Source: an uncultured Eubacteriales bacterium
GTDB lineage: Bacteria > Bacillota > Clostridia > Oscillospirales > Oscillospiraceae
DNA: 31,468 nt
NCBI GenBank assembly: GCA_902475435.1
Contig: CABRZL010000018.1
Span: forward strand, 1-31,468
Direction: 5' to 3'
Below, in pieces: positions 15,552 through 23,504 of the stretch. The first letter of the stretch is position 1, and each line of letters starts with the position of its first letter. The notes below the pieces were generated by a model. The model did no database searches, was not told the origin of the DNA, and saw only the letters and a program-made list of their open reading frames with translations. The translations under genes and the position numbers were made by a program.

Positions 15552-16961
15552 ATGAACAGCGCCGTATCATCACCTCCCAGCGCGTATATCGCCATTGATT
15601 TAAAAAGCTTCTATGCCTCTGTGGAGTGTGTGGAGCGCGGTTTGAACCCGCTGACCACCAATCTGGTAGTGGCGGATGAGGCCAGAACAGATAAGACGAT
15701 CTGTTTGGCGGTGTCGCCAAGCCTCAAGGCCTATGGAATTCCGGGACGGGCGCGACTCTTTGCGGTCAAACAGCGGTTGAGAGAAGTAAAAGCAAAAACG
15801 GGAAAGGACATTTCTTTTATTGTAGCCATGCCGCGGATGGCTAAGTATATTGAAATATCTTCCAATATTTATTCCGTGTATCTTAAATATGTTGCGCCAG
15901 AGGATATTCATGTATACTCCATTGATGAGGTGTTTATAGATGCATCAAAATATTTGAAGTTGTATCGTATGACGGCCCGTGAATTGGCAGCTACAATGAT
16001 TCGGGATGTGCTTGCAACAACCGGAATTACAGCGACGGGGGGAATTGGAACCAATCTATATTTGGCCAAGATTGCGATGGATCTTGTTGCAAAGCATGCC
16101 AAGGCAGATGCGGACGGTGTGCGAATTGGGGAACTGGACGAAGACAGCTATAAACGGCTGTTGTGGGATCATAGGCCGCTGACGGACTTTTGGCAAATTG
16201 GTCATGGAATTGGAAAGAAGCTAGAAGAAAAGGGTATCTATACAATGGGAGACATTGCCCGATGTTCCCTGGGAAAGCAATCAGACTTCTATAATGAGAA
16301 GCTTTTGTTTGACCTCTTTGGTGTCAATGCAGAGCTACTGATTGATCACGCCTGGGGAATGGAGTCCTGTACAATGCAGGACATTAAACGCTATCGCCCG
16401 ATTTCAAATTCTGTTGGTAGTGGACAAGTTTTGCGGGAACCCTATTCTTTTGACAGAGCAAAAATTATTGTTCGGGAAATGACGGAATCCCTTGTGCTGG
16501 ATTTGGTGGATAAAGCGTTGGTGACAGAAGCAATTGTTCTCCATGTGAACTATGACCGCGAGGCAATAGGTAGGGATTATACTGGAGCCACAAAGATAGA
16601 TCAATATGGCAGACGCGTTCCAAGACCGGCCCATGGAACAGCAAATCTGGGAACGGCAACATCGTCGACCGTCCGTATTTTAGAGGCAATGCTCAGCTTG
16701 TACGATAAAATTGTAGATAAAAATTTGACGATTCGAAAGCTTACGATTACGGCAATCCGCGTTGTTCCGGAGGATTCCGTGGTGCAGCAGATGGATCTGT
16801 TTGCCGACCCAGAGCAGAGGTATAAGGAAAGACAGCTTCAGAAAACTATGCTATCGCTGCAAAAACGGTTTGGAAAAAATATAGTTCTGAAGGGATACGA
16901 TCTGCAAGAAGGTGCTACGAAAGTTGAGCGAAATCAGCAAATCGGAGGGCACCGTGCATGA
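15552..16961 (+). CDS. Y-family translesion DNA polymerase (UmuC/UvrX-like)
   Basis: This 469-residue error-prone polymerase copies past damaged bases. The palm motifs are YIAIDLKSFYASVE (first metal Asp, with Tyr at the steric-gate position) and VYSIDEVFID (Asp-Glu pair). The segment GGIGTNLYLAKIAMDLVAKHA and a helix-hairpin-helix-like WQIGHGIGKKLEEKGI follow. A C-terminal QMDLF at about 413-417 matches the beta-clamp binding motif QxxLF. It is longer than DinB (about 350) and resembles UmuC-type proteins such as B. subtilis UvrX/YqjW. AAAGGGGG precedes the ATG. It heads a three-gene operon with a YolD protein (4-nt ATGA overlap) and a small third gene, divergent from an S24 repressor. Damage induction is inferred. 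Confidence 0.93.
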   Translation: MNSAVSSPPSAYIAIDLKSFYASVECVERGLNPLTTNLVVADEARTDKTICLAVSPSLKAYGIPGRARLFAVKQRLREVKAKTGKDISFIVAMPRMAKYIEISSNIYSVYLKYVAPEDIHVYSIDEVFIDASKYLKLYRMTARELAATMIRDVLATTGITATGGIGTNLYLAKIAMDLVAKHAKADADGVRIGELDEDSYKRLLWDHRPLTDFWQIGHGIGKKLEEKGIYTMGDIARCSLGKQSDFYNEKLLFDLFGVNAELLIDHAWGMESCTMQDIKRYRPISNSVGSGQVLREPYSFDRAKIIVREMTESLVLDLVDKALVTEAIVLHVNYDREAIGRDYTGATKIDQYGRRVPRPAHGTANLGTATSSTVRILEAMLSLYDKIVDKNLTIRKLTITAIRVVPEDSVVQQMDLFADPEQRYKERQLQKTMLSLQKRFGKNIVLKGYDLQEGATKVERNQQIGGHRA

Positions 16962-17359
16962 GCCGTTATGAAGATATTCTGCACCAGTATAGACCGCCCT
17001 CTCATTATCCTAAAATGAAACGTCAGGAAAGAGCTAAAATTTTTTCTCCCTTTGCTGCTTTGAACGGATATGATGCGGTGGTGCATGCGCAAGACCGGGT
17101 ATTGGTACCCCGGATCGTGTTGACTGATGATACAAAGGAACAGTTGAATGAAACGTTGATGCGTCTGAAAAAGGGAGATTTGATCACTGTCGTTTTTTTC
17201 ATCCAAGAGAGATGGGCAAATGGAGAAAGAATGGGAGAATATATTACGATGACGGAAACGGTCCAAAAGGTGGATGCTGTCAAGCAGGTGCTGAGTTTGG
17301 ACAGCCGGGAGGTTCCTTTTGCAGATATCTATCGTCTAAGTGTTCCGAAGGAGGAATAG
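16958..17359 (+). CDS. YolD-like family protein
   Basis: This 133-residue protein carries the YolD-like signature near the N-terminus (KMKRQERAKIFSPFAALNGYDAVV) followed by a mostly beta region. YolD-family proteins are commonly encoded next to UmuC-type polymerases in Firmicutes and are proposed functional partners, playing the part UmuD plays in Proteobacteria; direct biochemical proof is limited. Its ATG overlaps the polymerase stop (ATGA), and the upstream GGAGG serves as binding site, so translational coupling is likely. The polymerase stop, the YolD start and the tight 3-nt gap to the next gene point to one operon. Confidence 0.85.
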   Translation: MSRYEDILHQYRPPSHYPKMKRQERAKIFSPFAALNGYDAVVHAQDRVLVPRIVLTDDTKEQLNETLMRLKKGDLITVVFFIQERWANGERMGEYITMTETVQKVDAVKQVLSLDSREVPFADIYRLSVPKEE

Positions 17360-17362
17360 ACA

Positions 17363-17635
17363 ATGCGTTCGTGTAGCAGACGTAAGCAGTATGTGGAGGT
17401 GGTAGCTACACATTATATAGATGGAAGTGTAAGGCCCCGCCGCATCATCATGGCAAATGGTCTGGGATATGAGATAGATGAAGTGAAAAGTGTCTGCCAG
17501 ACGGTGATACAGTCCACAGGAGAGGCTGTTCAGCGGTATACAATTCAGATTAAAAATCGAGAAACCTTCCTCTTTTATAGTAATGGAAGGTGGTTTGTGG
17601 AGATGAAAGAAGGAAACGCCGTGCGATCCGGTTAA
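17363..17635 (+). CDS. Small protein of the polymerase operon, DUF6504-like in layout
   Basis: This 90-residue protein starts 3 nt after the YolD gene, with AAGGAGG just upstream. A basic N-terminus (MRSCSRRKQYVEVVATHYIDG) is followed by a beta-rich body: RPRRIIMANGLGYEIDEV, a variable middle, RYTIQIKNRETFLFYSN, then GRWFVEM. The order of an Arg-rich strand, Gly-x-x-Tyr-x-(I/V)-(D/R)-x-(V), then Tyr-x-(V/I), then a closing G-R-W-(F/Y) resembles DUF6504, a small domain linked to ImuB-type translesion polymerases in actinobacteria. That similarity is by eye and unproven. A role in translesion synthesis is inferred from the operon alone. Confidence 0.75.
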   Translation: MRSCSRRKQYVEVVATHYIDGSVRPRRIIMANGLGYEIDEVKSVCQTVIQSTGEAVQRYTIQIKNRETFLFYSNGRWFVEMKEGNAVRSG

Positions 17636-17725
17636 AAAATCATACGCCGGGTGCAGGCTGTTTCTATATCCATGAAATGAGTGTCTTAGCTGTGATTGAG
17701 AAAGTTTATCAGTTTTTCTGACAGA

Positions 17726-17765
17726 ATTAAAATAGCCGCTCCTTTATAGGAGCGGCTATTTTAAT
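17726..17765. terminator. Bidirectional intrinsic terminator
   Basis: An 18-bp perfect stem (17726-17743 with 17748-17765) with a TTAT loop is flanked by A-rich and T-rich ends. It lies between the convergent polymerase operon (plus) and the liv operon (minus). Confidence 0.92.
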
Positions 17766-17790
17766 TCAAAGTAAAGTTGAAACCACGGGA

Positions 17791-18498
17791 TTATCCACCT
17801 AAATATGCCTTTTGTACACGCTCGTCCGTGAGCAAGGCTTTCGCGCTTCCTTGCATGGAAATTGTTCCGGTTTCCAGTACGTAAGCTCGATCTGCAATGG
17901 ACAGCGCCATTTGCGCATTTTGTTCCACAAGAAGGATTGTGGTTCCGGCTTTATGGAGTTCTTTAATGATATCGAAAATCTGTTCCACCAAAATAGGTGC
18001 GAGGCCCATAGACGGTTCATCCAGCATCAATAGCTTGGGTTTGGACATCAACGCCCGGCCCATTGCCAGCATCTGTTGCTCGCCGCCAGAAAGTGTTCCG
18101 GCAGTTTGCTTATAACGTTCCTTGAGGCGCGGAAACCGCGTGTAAACATCTTCAATAGAACTGCTCACCTCTCCGGCAGACCTGGTATAGCCACCCATTT
18201 CCAAATTTTCCTGAACGGTCATCTGTAAAAATACACGCCGTCCCTCTGGGCAAAGAGCCATACCATGCGACACAATTTTGTGCGCGGGTACGCCGACAAT
18301 ATTCTTGTCCTCAAAGATGACACTGCCGGAACGGGGCTTTAAAAGACCGGAGATCGTATTCAGCGTTGTGGATTTCCCGGCGCCATTGGCGCCGATAAGC
18401 GTCACAATCTCTCCTTCATTTACTTCAAAGGAGATTCCTTTAATGGCATGGATGCTACCGTAATAGACGTGCAGATCCTCCACTTTCAACATGCTCAC
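17791..18498 (-). CDS. livF: Branched-chain amino acid ABC importer ATPase LivF
   Basis: This 235-residue cytoplasmic ATPase subunit powers uptake of Leu/Ile/Val or related amino acids. It shows Walker A GANGAGKST, signature LSGGEQQMLAMGRA, Walker B LLMLDEPSMGLAP and the switch His in LLVEQN. The LivF-type start is MLKVEDLHVYYGSI. I chose the GTG at 18498 because AGGAGGG lies 8 nt before it; the ATG at 18492 is the alternative. It is the last gene of livKHMGF, starting 4 nt after livG, and ends before a strong terminator. Confidence 0.94.
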   Translation of the reverse strand: MSMLKVEDLHVYYGSIHAIKGISFEVNEGEIVTLIGANGAGKSTTLNTISGLLKPRSGSVIFEDKNIVGVPAHKIVSHGMALCPEGRRVFLQMTVQENLEMGGYTRSAGEVSSSIEDVYTRFPRLKERYKQTAGTLSGGEQQMLAMGRALMSKPKLLMLDEPSMGLAPILVEQIFDIIKELHKAGTTILLVEQNAQMALSIADRAYVLETGTISMQGSAKALLTDERVQKAYLGG

Positions 18499-18502
18499 AG
18501 TC

Positions 18503-19333
18503 TCAACCCTCCTTTTGTTTACCGAGATAAGCCTCAATCACCTGGGGATTGTTTTGGATTTCTACGGGTGTACCCTTTGCAATAATCTTACCATAGTTTA
18601 GTACCGCAATGCCTTCACAGATTCCCATGACCAAGTTCATATCATGTTCAATTAGCATAATTGCGATCTGGAATGTGTCTCGAATTTTGCGGATGTTTTC
18701 CATCAGTTCTGCAGTTTCCGAGGGATTCATTCCTGCCGCCGGTTCGTCCAGCAAAAGAAGGCTTGGGTTGGTTGCCAATGCACGGACGATTTCTAGTCGG
18801 CGTTGAGCGCCATATGGAAGGCTGCCAGCCGTATGGTTTGCCAAGTCTTCCATATCGAATATACTTAAAAGTTCCAATGCCCGTTCATGGGCCACACGTT
18901 CACTTTTCCAATGACGAGGCAAACGCAAAATTTCGGAGATCATTCCGGCATGCATTTGATTATGAAGTCCGATTTTTACATTGTCTTCTACTGTCAGGTT
19001 TGAAAATAAACGTATGTTCTGAAAGGTACGTGCAATACCGGCCTTATTTACCTGAACAGTAGTCATATTAACGGTTTCGCGTCCGTTTAGAAGAATTGTG
19101 CCGCGAGTAGGCTGATAGACCTTGGTCAGCAAATTAAAAACTGTAGTTTTTCCTGCGCCGTTGGGGCCAATCAGTCCCGCAATTTCGGTACGGCCGATGG
19201 TCAAATTAAAATCATCCACTGCAGTAAGTCCACCGAAATCAATTCCTAAATGCTTTGCCTCCAGCACGGGAGTTTTATCCAAATCCCGCTCCGGAATGAT
19301 ACTGTCGCTGGGGACGGGAACCATCTTACTCAT
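18503..19333 (-). CDS. livG: Branched-chain amino acid ABC importer ATPase LivG
   Basis: This 276-residue second ATPase of the importer has Walker A GPNGAGKTT, a signature region LPYGAQRRLEIVRA (YGAQ replacing SGGQ, as is usual in LivG), Walker B LLLLDEPAAGMNP and switch His in IEHDM. An N-terminal extension of about 25 residues precedes the ABC domain (LEAKHLGIDFGGLTAVDD). AGGAGG lies 8 nt before the ATG. Its start overlaps the livM stop by 8 nt, so coupling is likely. Confidence 0.95.
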   Translation of the reverse strand: MSKMVPVPSDSIIPERDLDKTPVLEAKHLGIDFGGLTAVDDFNLTIGRTEIAGLIGPNGAGKTTVFNLLTKVYQPTRGTILLNGRETVNMTTVQVNKAGIARTFQNIRLFSNLTVEDNVKIGLHNQMHAGMISEILRLPRHWKSERVAHERALELLSIFDMEDLANHTAGSLPYGAQRRLEIVRALATNPSLLLLDEPAAGMNPSETAELMENIRKIRDTFQIAIMLIEHDMNLVMGICEGIAVLNYGKIIAKGTPVEIQNNPQVIEAYLGKQKEG

Positions 19334-20429
19334 CTGATTTGCCTCCTTCCTCCATGGTATTCAAAGCCTGTTTCCGGAATCTTCTCCAGAAAAAAAGCCA
19401 TTTAGCCAGCTTTTCTTTTACGAGGCTCCAGGCATTTTTGAGGACGGGGTTATTCGTAACCAACATAACTAGAATCAATACAATGGCATAGATCAGCATC
19501 CGATAATCACTTACGGCCCGCAGAGCTTCTGGCAGAATTGTCAGTATCGTTGCGGCGATAATGCTGCCGCGGATATTGCCCATGCCGCCAAGTACAACAA
19601 ATACCAAAATCAGAATCGACGTGTTGAAGTCAAACTTCTTAGGTACAATTGTTGAATAATTCATTGCATAGAGGGCTCCTGCCATGCCCGCTAAAACAGC
19701 CGAAGTTACAAATGCCATCAGTTTGTATTTTGTAATATTAATACCCACAGATTCCGCCGCGATACGGTTGTCACGAATAGCCATGATAGCCCGACCGGAA
19801 CGGCTGCGGATTAAATTCAGCGTTACAGTTAAGACTATCAGGACCAAAATAAATCCTGCGACAAAGCTGCTGAGCTTTTCAATTCCTACTGCACCCATAG
19901 GGCCGTTGATAAGGACTGTGCCGTCCTGCATGCCCAGAGAAGTGGTGTCTTTCATGCTGAAATGCAAACCGGAGCCATCCACCCCAACGTAGAGGTTGTT
20001 CAACACGTTTTTAATAATTTCGCCGAATGCCAGCGTCACAATGGCCAAGTAGTCGCCTTGAAGCCGCAGCACAGGTACGCCTACGATGATACCTGCCAGT
20101 CCAGCCATGATACCGCCGACAATGATTGCTAAAACCAAACGAATCGGTCCGGATGGAACTGCGGACTGAAGGCTCATGGCAACTACCACCCCGGTAAATG
20201 CACCAACACTCATGAACCCGGCATGTCCCAGACTTAACTCGCCGAGGATACCCACAGTCAGGTTCAAACTGATTGCCATGCAAATATATACGCAGATCGG
20301 TACGAGCTGCCCGGATAACGAGTTGGATACCATGCCTCCTGCGCTGAGGGTTTGCATGATGATAAAGGCCACAATTACAATGGCGTATGTAATGATATTA
20401 CTGCGGGTGGTTTTACTGATTTTTTTCAT
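19326..20429 (-). CDS. livM: Branched-chain amino acid ABC importer permease LivM
   Basis: This 367-residue inner-membrane permease has about nine to ten helices. It carries the LivM hallmark LSLGHAGFMSVGAFTG, then VLRLQGDYLAIVTLAFGEI and SRSGRAIMAIRDNRIAAESVGI, the cytoplasmic loop that contacts the ATPases. The chosen ATG at 20429 has GAGG 8 nt upstream; a GTG at 20438 lies too close to it. It starts 10 nt after livH. The C-terminal tail is rich in Lys/Arg/Trp, which is ordinary. Confidence 0.95.
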   Translation of the reverse strand: MKKISKTTRSNIITYAIVIVAFIIMQTLSAGGMVSNSLSGQLVPICVYICMAISLNLTVGILGELSLGHAGFMSVGAFTGVVVAMSLQSAVPSGPIRLVLAIIVGGIMAGLAGIIVGVPVLRLQGDYLAIVTLAFGEIIKNVLNNLYVGVDGSGLHFSMKDTTSLGMQDGTVLINGPMGAVGIEKLSSFVAGFILVLIVLTVTLNLIRSRSGRAIMAIRDNRIAAESVGINITKYKLMAFVTSAVLAGMAGALYAMNYSTIVPKKFDFNTSILILVFVVLGGMGNIRGSIIAATILTILPEALRAVSDYRMLIYAIVLILVMLVTNNPVLKNAWSLVKEKLAKWLFFWRRFRKQALNTMEEGGKSDE

Positions 20430-20439
20430 GTCAGCCACC

Positions 20440-21321
20440 TCACACTTTCTCGCTGATCTTCTTGCCCAGAAGACCGGTCGGCTTGATGAGTAAAACGATA
20501 ATCAACACAGCAAACACAATGGCGTCACTGAGCTGAGTTGAGATGTATGCTTTGCTGAAGATCTCAATAACTCCCAACAACACGCCTCCCAGCATAGCGC
20601 CGGGAATGGAGCCAATGCCGCCCAGCACTGCTGCGGTAAATGCTTTGATACCAGGCATAGATCCGGTTGTGGGCATCAGCGTAGGATATGCTGAACATAA
20701 AAGAACACCCGCAATTGCAGCAAGGCCGGAACCGATGGCAAAAGTTACAGAGATTGTACTGTTGACATTGATCCCCATCAATTGAGCAGCCCCTTTATCT
20801 TCGGATACAGCCCGCATAGCTTTTCCCATCTTGGTTTTTCCGGTGAACATTGTCAATGCAACCATGATGATAATGCATGCCAACACAGTGACAATGGTTA
20901 CTGCACTGATGGTCAACTGTCCATCAAAGAGTTTTAATGAAGGCAGATCCACCACGGAAGTGAACACTTTGGGGTCGGATTTCCAAATCAGTAAAGCTGC
21001 GTTCTGAAGGAAATAGCTCACACCGATGGCTGTAATCAGGACCGCCAGTGACGGTGCTGCGCGCAATGGCTTATATGCTAACCGCTCAATTACAATGCCC
21101 AGAATGGTACAAACCAATATTGCTAAAATTACGCCCACCACCGGAGGCAGATTTAAATAGCTCATGGCGCAGAAGCAAATATAGGCGCCCACCATGATAA
21201 CATCGCCATGGGCGAAGTTCAGCATTTTTGCAATGCCATAAACCATGGTATAGCCCAGTGCTATGATGGCATAAACACTTCCCAGGCTGATGCCGTTGAT
21301 CAAATTGAGAAGTAAGCTCAT
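20440..21321 (-). CDS. livH: Branched-chain amino acid ABC importer permease LivH
   Basis: This 293-residue inner-membrane permease pairs with LivM. Family marks are NGISLGSVYAIIALGYTMVYG, LNFAHGDVIMVGAY, GKAMRAVSEDKGAAQLMGI (ATPase contact loop) and FTAAVLGGIGSIPGAMLGG. The ATG at 21321 has GGGAGG 8 nt upstream; an upstream in-frame extension of 24 residues has no homology and was dropped. A 125-nt space separates it from livK, holding a hairpin that may lower expression of the downstream genes. Confidence 0.95.
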   Translation of the reverse strand: MSLLLNLINGISLGSVYAIIALGYTMVYGIAKMLNFAHGDVIMVGAYICFCAMSYLNLPPVVGVILAILVCTILGIVIERLAYKPLRAAPSLAVLITAIGVSYFLQNAALLIWKSDPKVFTSVVDLPSLKLFDGQLTISAVTIVTVLACIIIMVALTMFTGKTKMGKAMRAVSEDKGAAQLMGINVNSTISVTFAIGSGLAAIAGVLLCSAYPTLMPTTGSMPGIKAFTAAVLGGIGSIPGAMLGGVLLGVIEIFSKAYISTQLSDAIVFAVLIIVLLIKPTGLLGKKISEKV

Positions 21322-21395
21322 ACCATGCACCTCCCTTTCAACGTTTTTCATGTCATACAAATGGATTTCTTTATGTTTCTTGAAAATCGGCAAAC

Positions 21396-21420
21396 GGGAG
21401 TTGCCATGGTTGGCAACCCC
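21396..21420 (-). promoter_or_regulatory. Hairpin between livK and livH, possible attenuator or RNA-processing element
   Basis: The stem has 10 bp with one bulged base (21396-21406 with 21411-21420) and a 4-nt loop. On the transcribed strand only a short T run follows. Such hairpins after a binding-protein gene often protect its mRNA and reduce readthrough, keeping the binding protein in excess over the membrane subunits. Confidence 0.45.
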
Positions 21421-21446
21421 CGAGGATTTTGCAAAGAGGGGCGGGA

Positions 21447-22673
21447 TTACATACCGACGTAAGCGCCGTCCTGAATCACCATGCCCTTAGGATCTTTGGA
21501 GACTTCACCTGTAGTGGACCAAGTCATTCCGGTACCGGTCAGGCCGTCAAAAGAGAAGTCGCTGGATGTGAATGTTTCAATCATCTTCTCGCAAATCTCA
21601 GAAGCGGACATATCCGCAGTTACGCCAGCTTTCTGGCAAGCTTCATAGATGGCATATACACAGTCGTAAGCATCTGCTGCAAACTGGTTGGGGGTCTCCC
21701 CGTATTTTTCCTCATACTTGGCAACAAAATTCTTTGTTTTCTCGTCATCCGCATCTGCAGTAAAGGGAGTCAGAAGCATAACGCCTTCAGCCAAGGATGT
21801 GTCAAAACCTTCCAGCGTAAGAATACCGTCCATACCGTCCACACCGAAGAATTTAGGTGAATACTCCATTGCTTTGGCCTGCGTCAGGATCAAGGAAGCA
21901 GGGGTATAATAGATGGGCAGGAAAATAAGGTCGGCGCCGGCATTCTTTGCATCATTAAGTTGCACAGAAAAGTCTGTGGCTGTATCATCCGTAAAGGTTG
22001 TGGTAGAAACAATATCCAACCCCAGAGCCTCTGCCTCAGCGGCAAACTTGTTATAAATGCCGGTGGAATAGGCATCGGAGTTGTTGTAGATTACAGCGAT
22101 CTTAGAACCCAACTGCTGCTCGGAGATGTACTGTGCAGAAGCAGTACCCTGGTTAGGATCTGTAAAGCACATCTGGAATACATTATCCTTGCCTTCGATA
22201 ACGTCAGTCGAAGATGCAGAAGGAGTTAGTTCAAAAATACGATCTGCATAAGCTTCGCTGGCGACTGCTACGCAAGGAGCAGTTGTGGTAGTACCAACCA
22301 GAATTTGCATGCCCCAGTCTTTCAGGTTATTATAAGCGTTGACAGACTTTTCGGGATCATGCTCATCGTCTTGCCAGTTGATCTCGAACTGGATTCCGCC
22401 CAAAGCGTTGATTTCCTCTACAGCGATTTCAGAACCGTTTTGGGTAGCGGTGCCGTAAATAGCGGCAGCGCCAGTCAGAGGGCCGATACCGCCAAGCTTA
22501 ATTGCGCTGCCGGAAGCAGCACTTGTAGTCTCTGCATTTTCCGCAGTGCTAGCTGCGGCCTCAGAACCAGCATTTTCAGCAACACTGCTGCTTGTACTGG
22601 TACCGCAAGCGGTCATAGATACAACCATGGCCACAGCCAGAAGCATTGCAAGAAGCTTCTTGACATTTTTCAT
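21447..22673 (-). CDS. livK: Branched-chain amino acid ABC importer substrate-binding lipoprotein LivK
   Basis: This 408-residue extracellular lipoprotein captures amino acids for LivHMGF. The signal peptide (MKNVKKLLAMLLAVAMVV) ends in lipobox SMTAC, with Cys at about residue 23. A Ser/Ala/Glu linker follows, then a type I periplasmic-binding fold starting IKLGGIGPLTGAAAIYG, with QNGSEIAVEEINA, WQDDEHDPEKSVNAYNNL and TTTTAPCVAVASEAYADRIFELTPSAS, all typical of Leu/Ile/Val-binding proteins. GGAGG lies before the ATG at 22673; an upstream frame extension of five residues was rejected. It is the first gene of the operon, behind a leader with a perfect inverted repeat. Confidence 0.95.
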   Translation of the reverse strand: MKNVKKLLAMLLAVAMVVSMTACGTSTSSSVAENAGSEAAASTAENAETTSAASGSAIKLGGIGPLTGAAAIYGTATQNGSEIAVEEINALGGIQFEINWQDDEHDPEKSVNAYNNLKDWGMQILVGTTTTAPCVAVASEAYADRIFELTPSASSTDVIEGKDNVFQMCFTDPNQGTASAQYISEQQLGSKIAVIYNNSDAYSTGIYNKFAAEAEALGLDIVSTTTFTDDTATDFSVQLNDAKNAGADLIFLPIYYTPASLILTQAKAMEYSPKFFGVDGMDGILTLEGFDTSLAEGVMLLTPFTADADDEKTKNFVAKYEEKYGETPNQFAADAYDCVYAIYEACQKAGVTADMSASEICEKMIETFTSSDFSFDGLTGTGMTWSTTGEVSKDPKGMVIQDGAYVGM

Positions 22674-22696
22674 GATAATTTCCTCCATTCATGGGC

Positions 22697-22725
22697 TTGT
22701 AAATGAATGTTATCCTCATTTACAA
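22697..22725. promoter_or_regulatory. Perfect 10-bp inverted repeat in the livK leader
   Basis: TTGTAAATGA (22697-22706) and TCATTTACAA (22716-22725) flank a 9-nt loop, a few bases before the livK ribosome binding site and downstream of the predicted promoter. It could be an operator for an amino-acid-responsive regulator or an RNA hairpin in the leader. Confidence 0.55.
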
Positions 22726-22734
22726 TTTAGTAAT

Positions 22735-22764
22735 ACTTTATCACAGTAAGGTGCTCCTCGTCAA
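22735..22764 (-). promoter_or_regulatory. Possible promoter of the liv operon
   Basis: On the minus strand TTGACG (22759-22764) is followed after 18 bp by TAAAGT (22735-22740). The -10 is weak at 4 of 6 positions. Confidence 0.4.
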
Positions 22765-22860
22765 GCCGCATATAAAAACCAATTTGCACCGAATTTTCAT
22801 CGGTTTTGACGCAACTTTTGTACGTTTTTTCCTGTTTGGGCAATAAATGAAGGAAGGGAT

Positions 22861-23400
22861 TCAAATTCTTCGTGCTTTGTAGAAATTGCAACTCTTTTTC
22901 ATCAAAACTGCACCCGCTGCGCCGCAGAGAATTCCCAACAGTGCACCACAAATTACATCGGACGGAAAGTGTACATAGAGATATAACCGAGTGAATGCAA
23001 TAGCTAAAGCAAGTATGAGTGCAGGAATCCATCCACGATTCTTAGAAAAGAAAAGCGCGCCAGCAGCTGCAAATGAAGCTGCAGTATGCCCCGACGGAAA
23101 AGAAAAATCTTTTGGCGCTTGAATCAGGAGTTCTATTTCCGGCCGAAGTGTAAATGGCCTAGGTCGGGCCACCAAAGGCTTTATGATGACATTGCAGAAG
23201 ATCAAATCCAATACCAGTGCAAAAGCTACAGCAAGTCCAAGTTTCCGCGTCCGTGGAGAAATCAATAAGACCAGGGCCAGAAGAATCCATATTGCCCCAA
23301 ACTCTCCCAAAGCGGTGATCCAAGGGACTACTCGATCCAAAAAATCACATCGAAGATGTGTCTGGATCCAGTCGAGAATAGATAGATCCAGCTGGGTCAT
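22861..23400 (-). CDS. PAP2-family membrane phosphatase
   Basis: This 179-residue integral membrane protein of about five or six helices has the acid-phosphatase signature in three parts: KPLVARPRP (motif C1), FPSGHTA (C2) and TRLYLYVHFPSD (C3, with Thr where Ser is more common; the nucleophilic His is kept). Relatives dephosphorylate undecaprenyl pyrophosphate (BcrC) or phosphatidylglycerophosphate at the outer face of the membrane. Either recycles lipid carriers or makes lipids. I chose the ATG at 23400, which has GGGAG at 7 nt; one at 23406 is too close. An extended -10 lies at 23433-23441. It stands alone between a terminator and the liv operon. Confidence 0.9.
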   Translation of the reverse strand: MTQLDLSILDWIQTHLRCDFLDRVVPWITALGEFGAIWILLALVLLISPRTRKLGLAVAFALVLDLIFCNVIIKPLVARPRPFTLRPEIELLIQAPKDFSFPSGHTAASFAAAGALFFSKNRGWIPALILALAIAFTRLYLYVHFPSDVICGALLGILCGAAGAVLMKKSCNFYKARRI

Positions 23401-23432
23401 ACGCATACTCCCTTCTGTTTTGTGATGAAACC

Positions 23433-23441
23433 ATTATAACA
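23433..23441 (-). promoter_or_regulatory. Extended -10 promoter of the PAP2 gene
   Basis: TG-T-TATAAT on the minus strand is a full extended -10. No matching -35 is seen at the usual distance. Confidence 0.5.
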
Positions 23442-23454
23442 CGGCTGTCAAATA

Positions 23455-23492
23455 AAAAACCCGGACTGTACCATAGCACAGTCCGGGTTTTT
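23455..23492. terminator. Intrinsic terminator after the second OYE gene
   Basis: A 15-bp perfect stem (23455-23469 with 23478-23492) and 8-nt loop has A/T ends on both strands. It lies 12 bp beyond the stop of the minus-strand gene at 23505. Confidence 0.92.
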
Positions 23493-23504
23493 GTCGGTTT
23501 TTAT

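Noticed and set aside
14576..17635. Prophage remnant around the S24 repressor
   Set aside because: No integrase, structural, lysis or replication genes and no attachment-site repeats; the arrangement fits a chromosomal translesion cassette.
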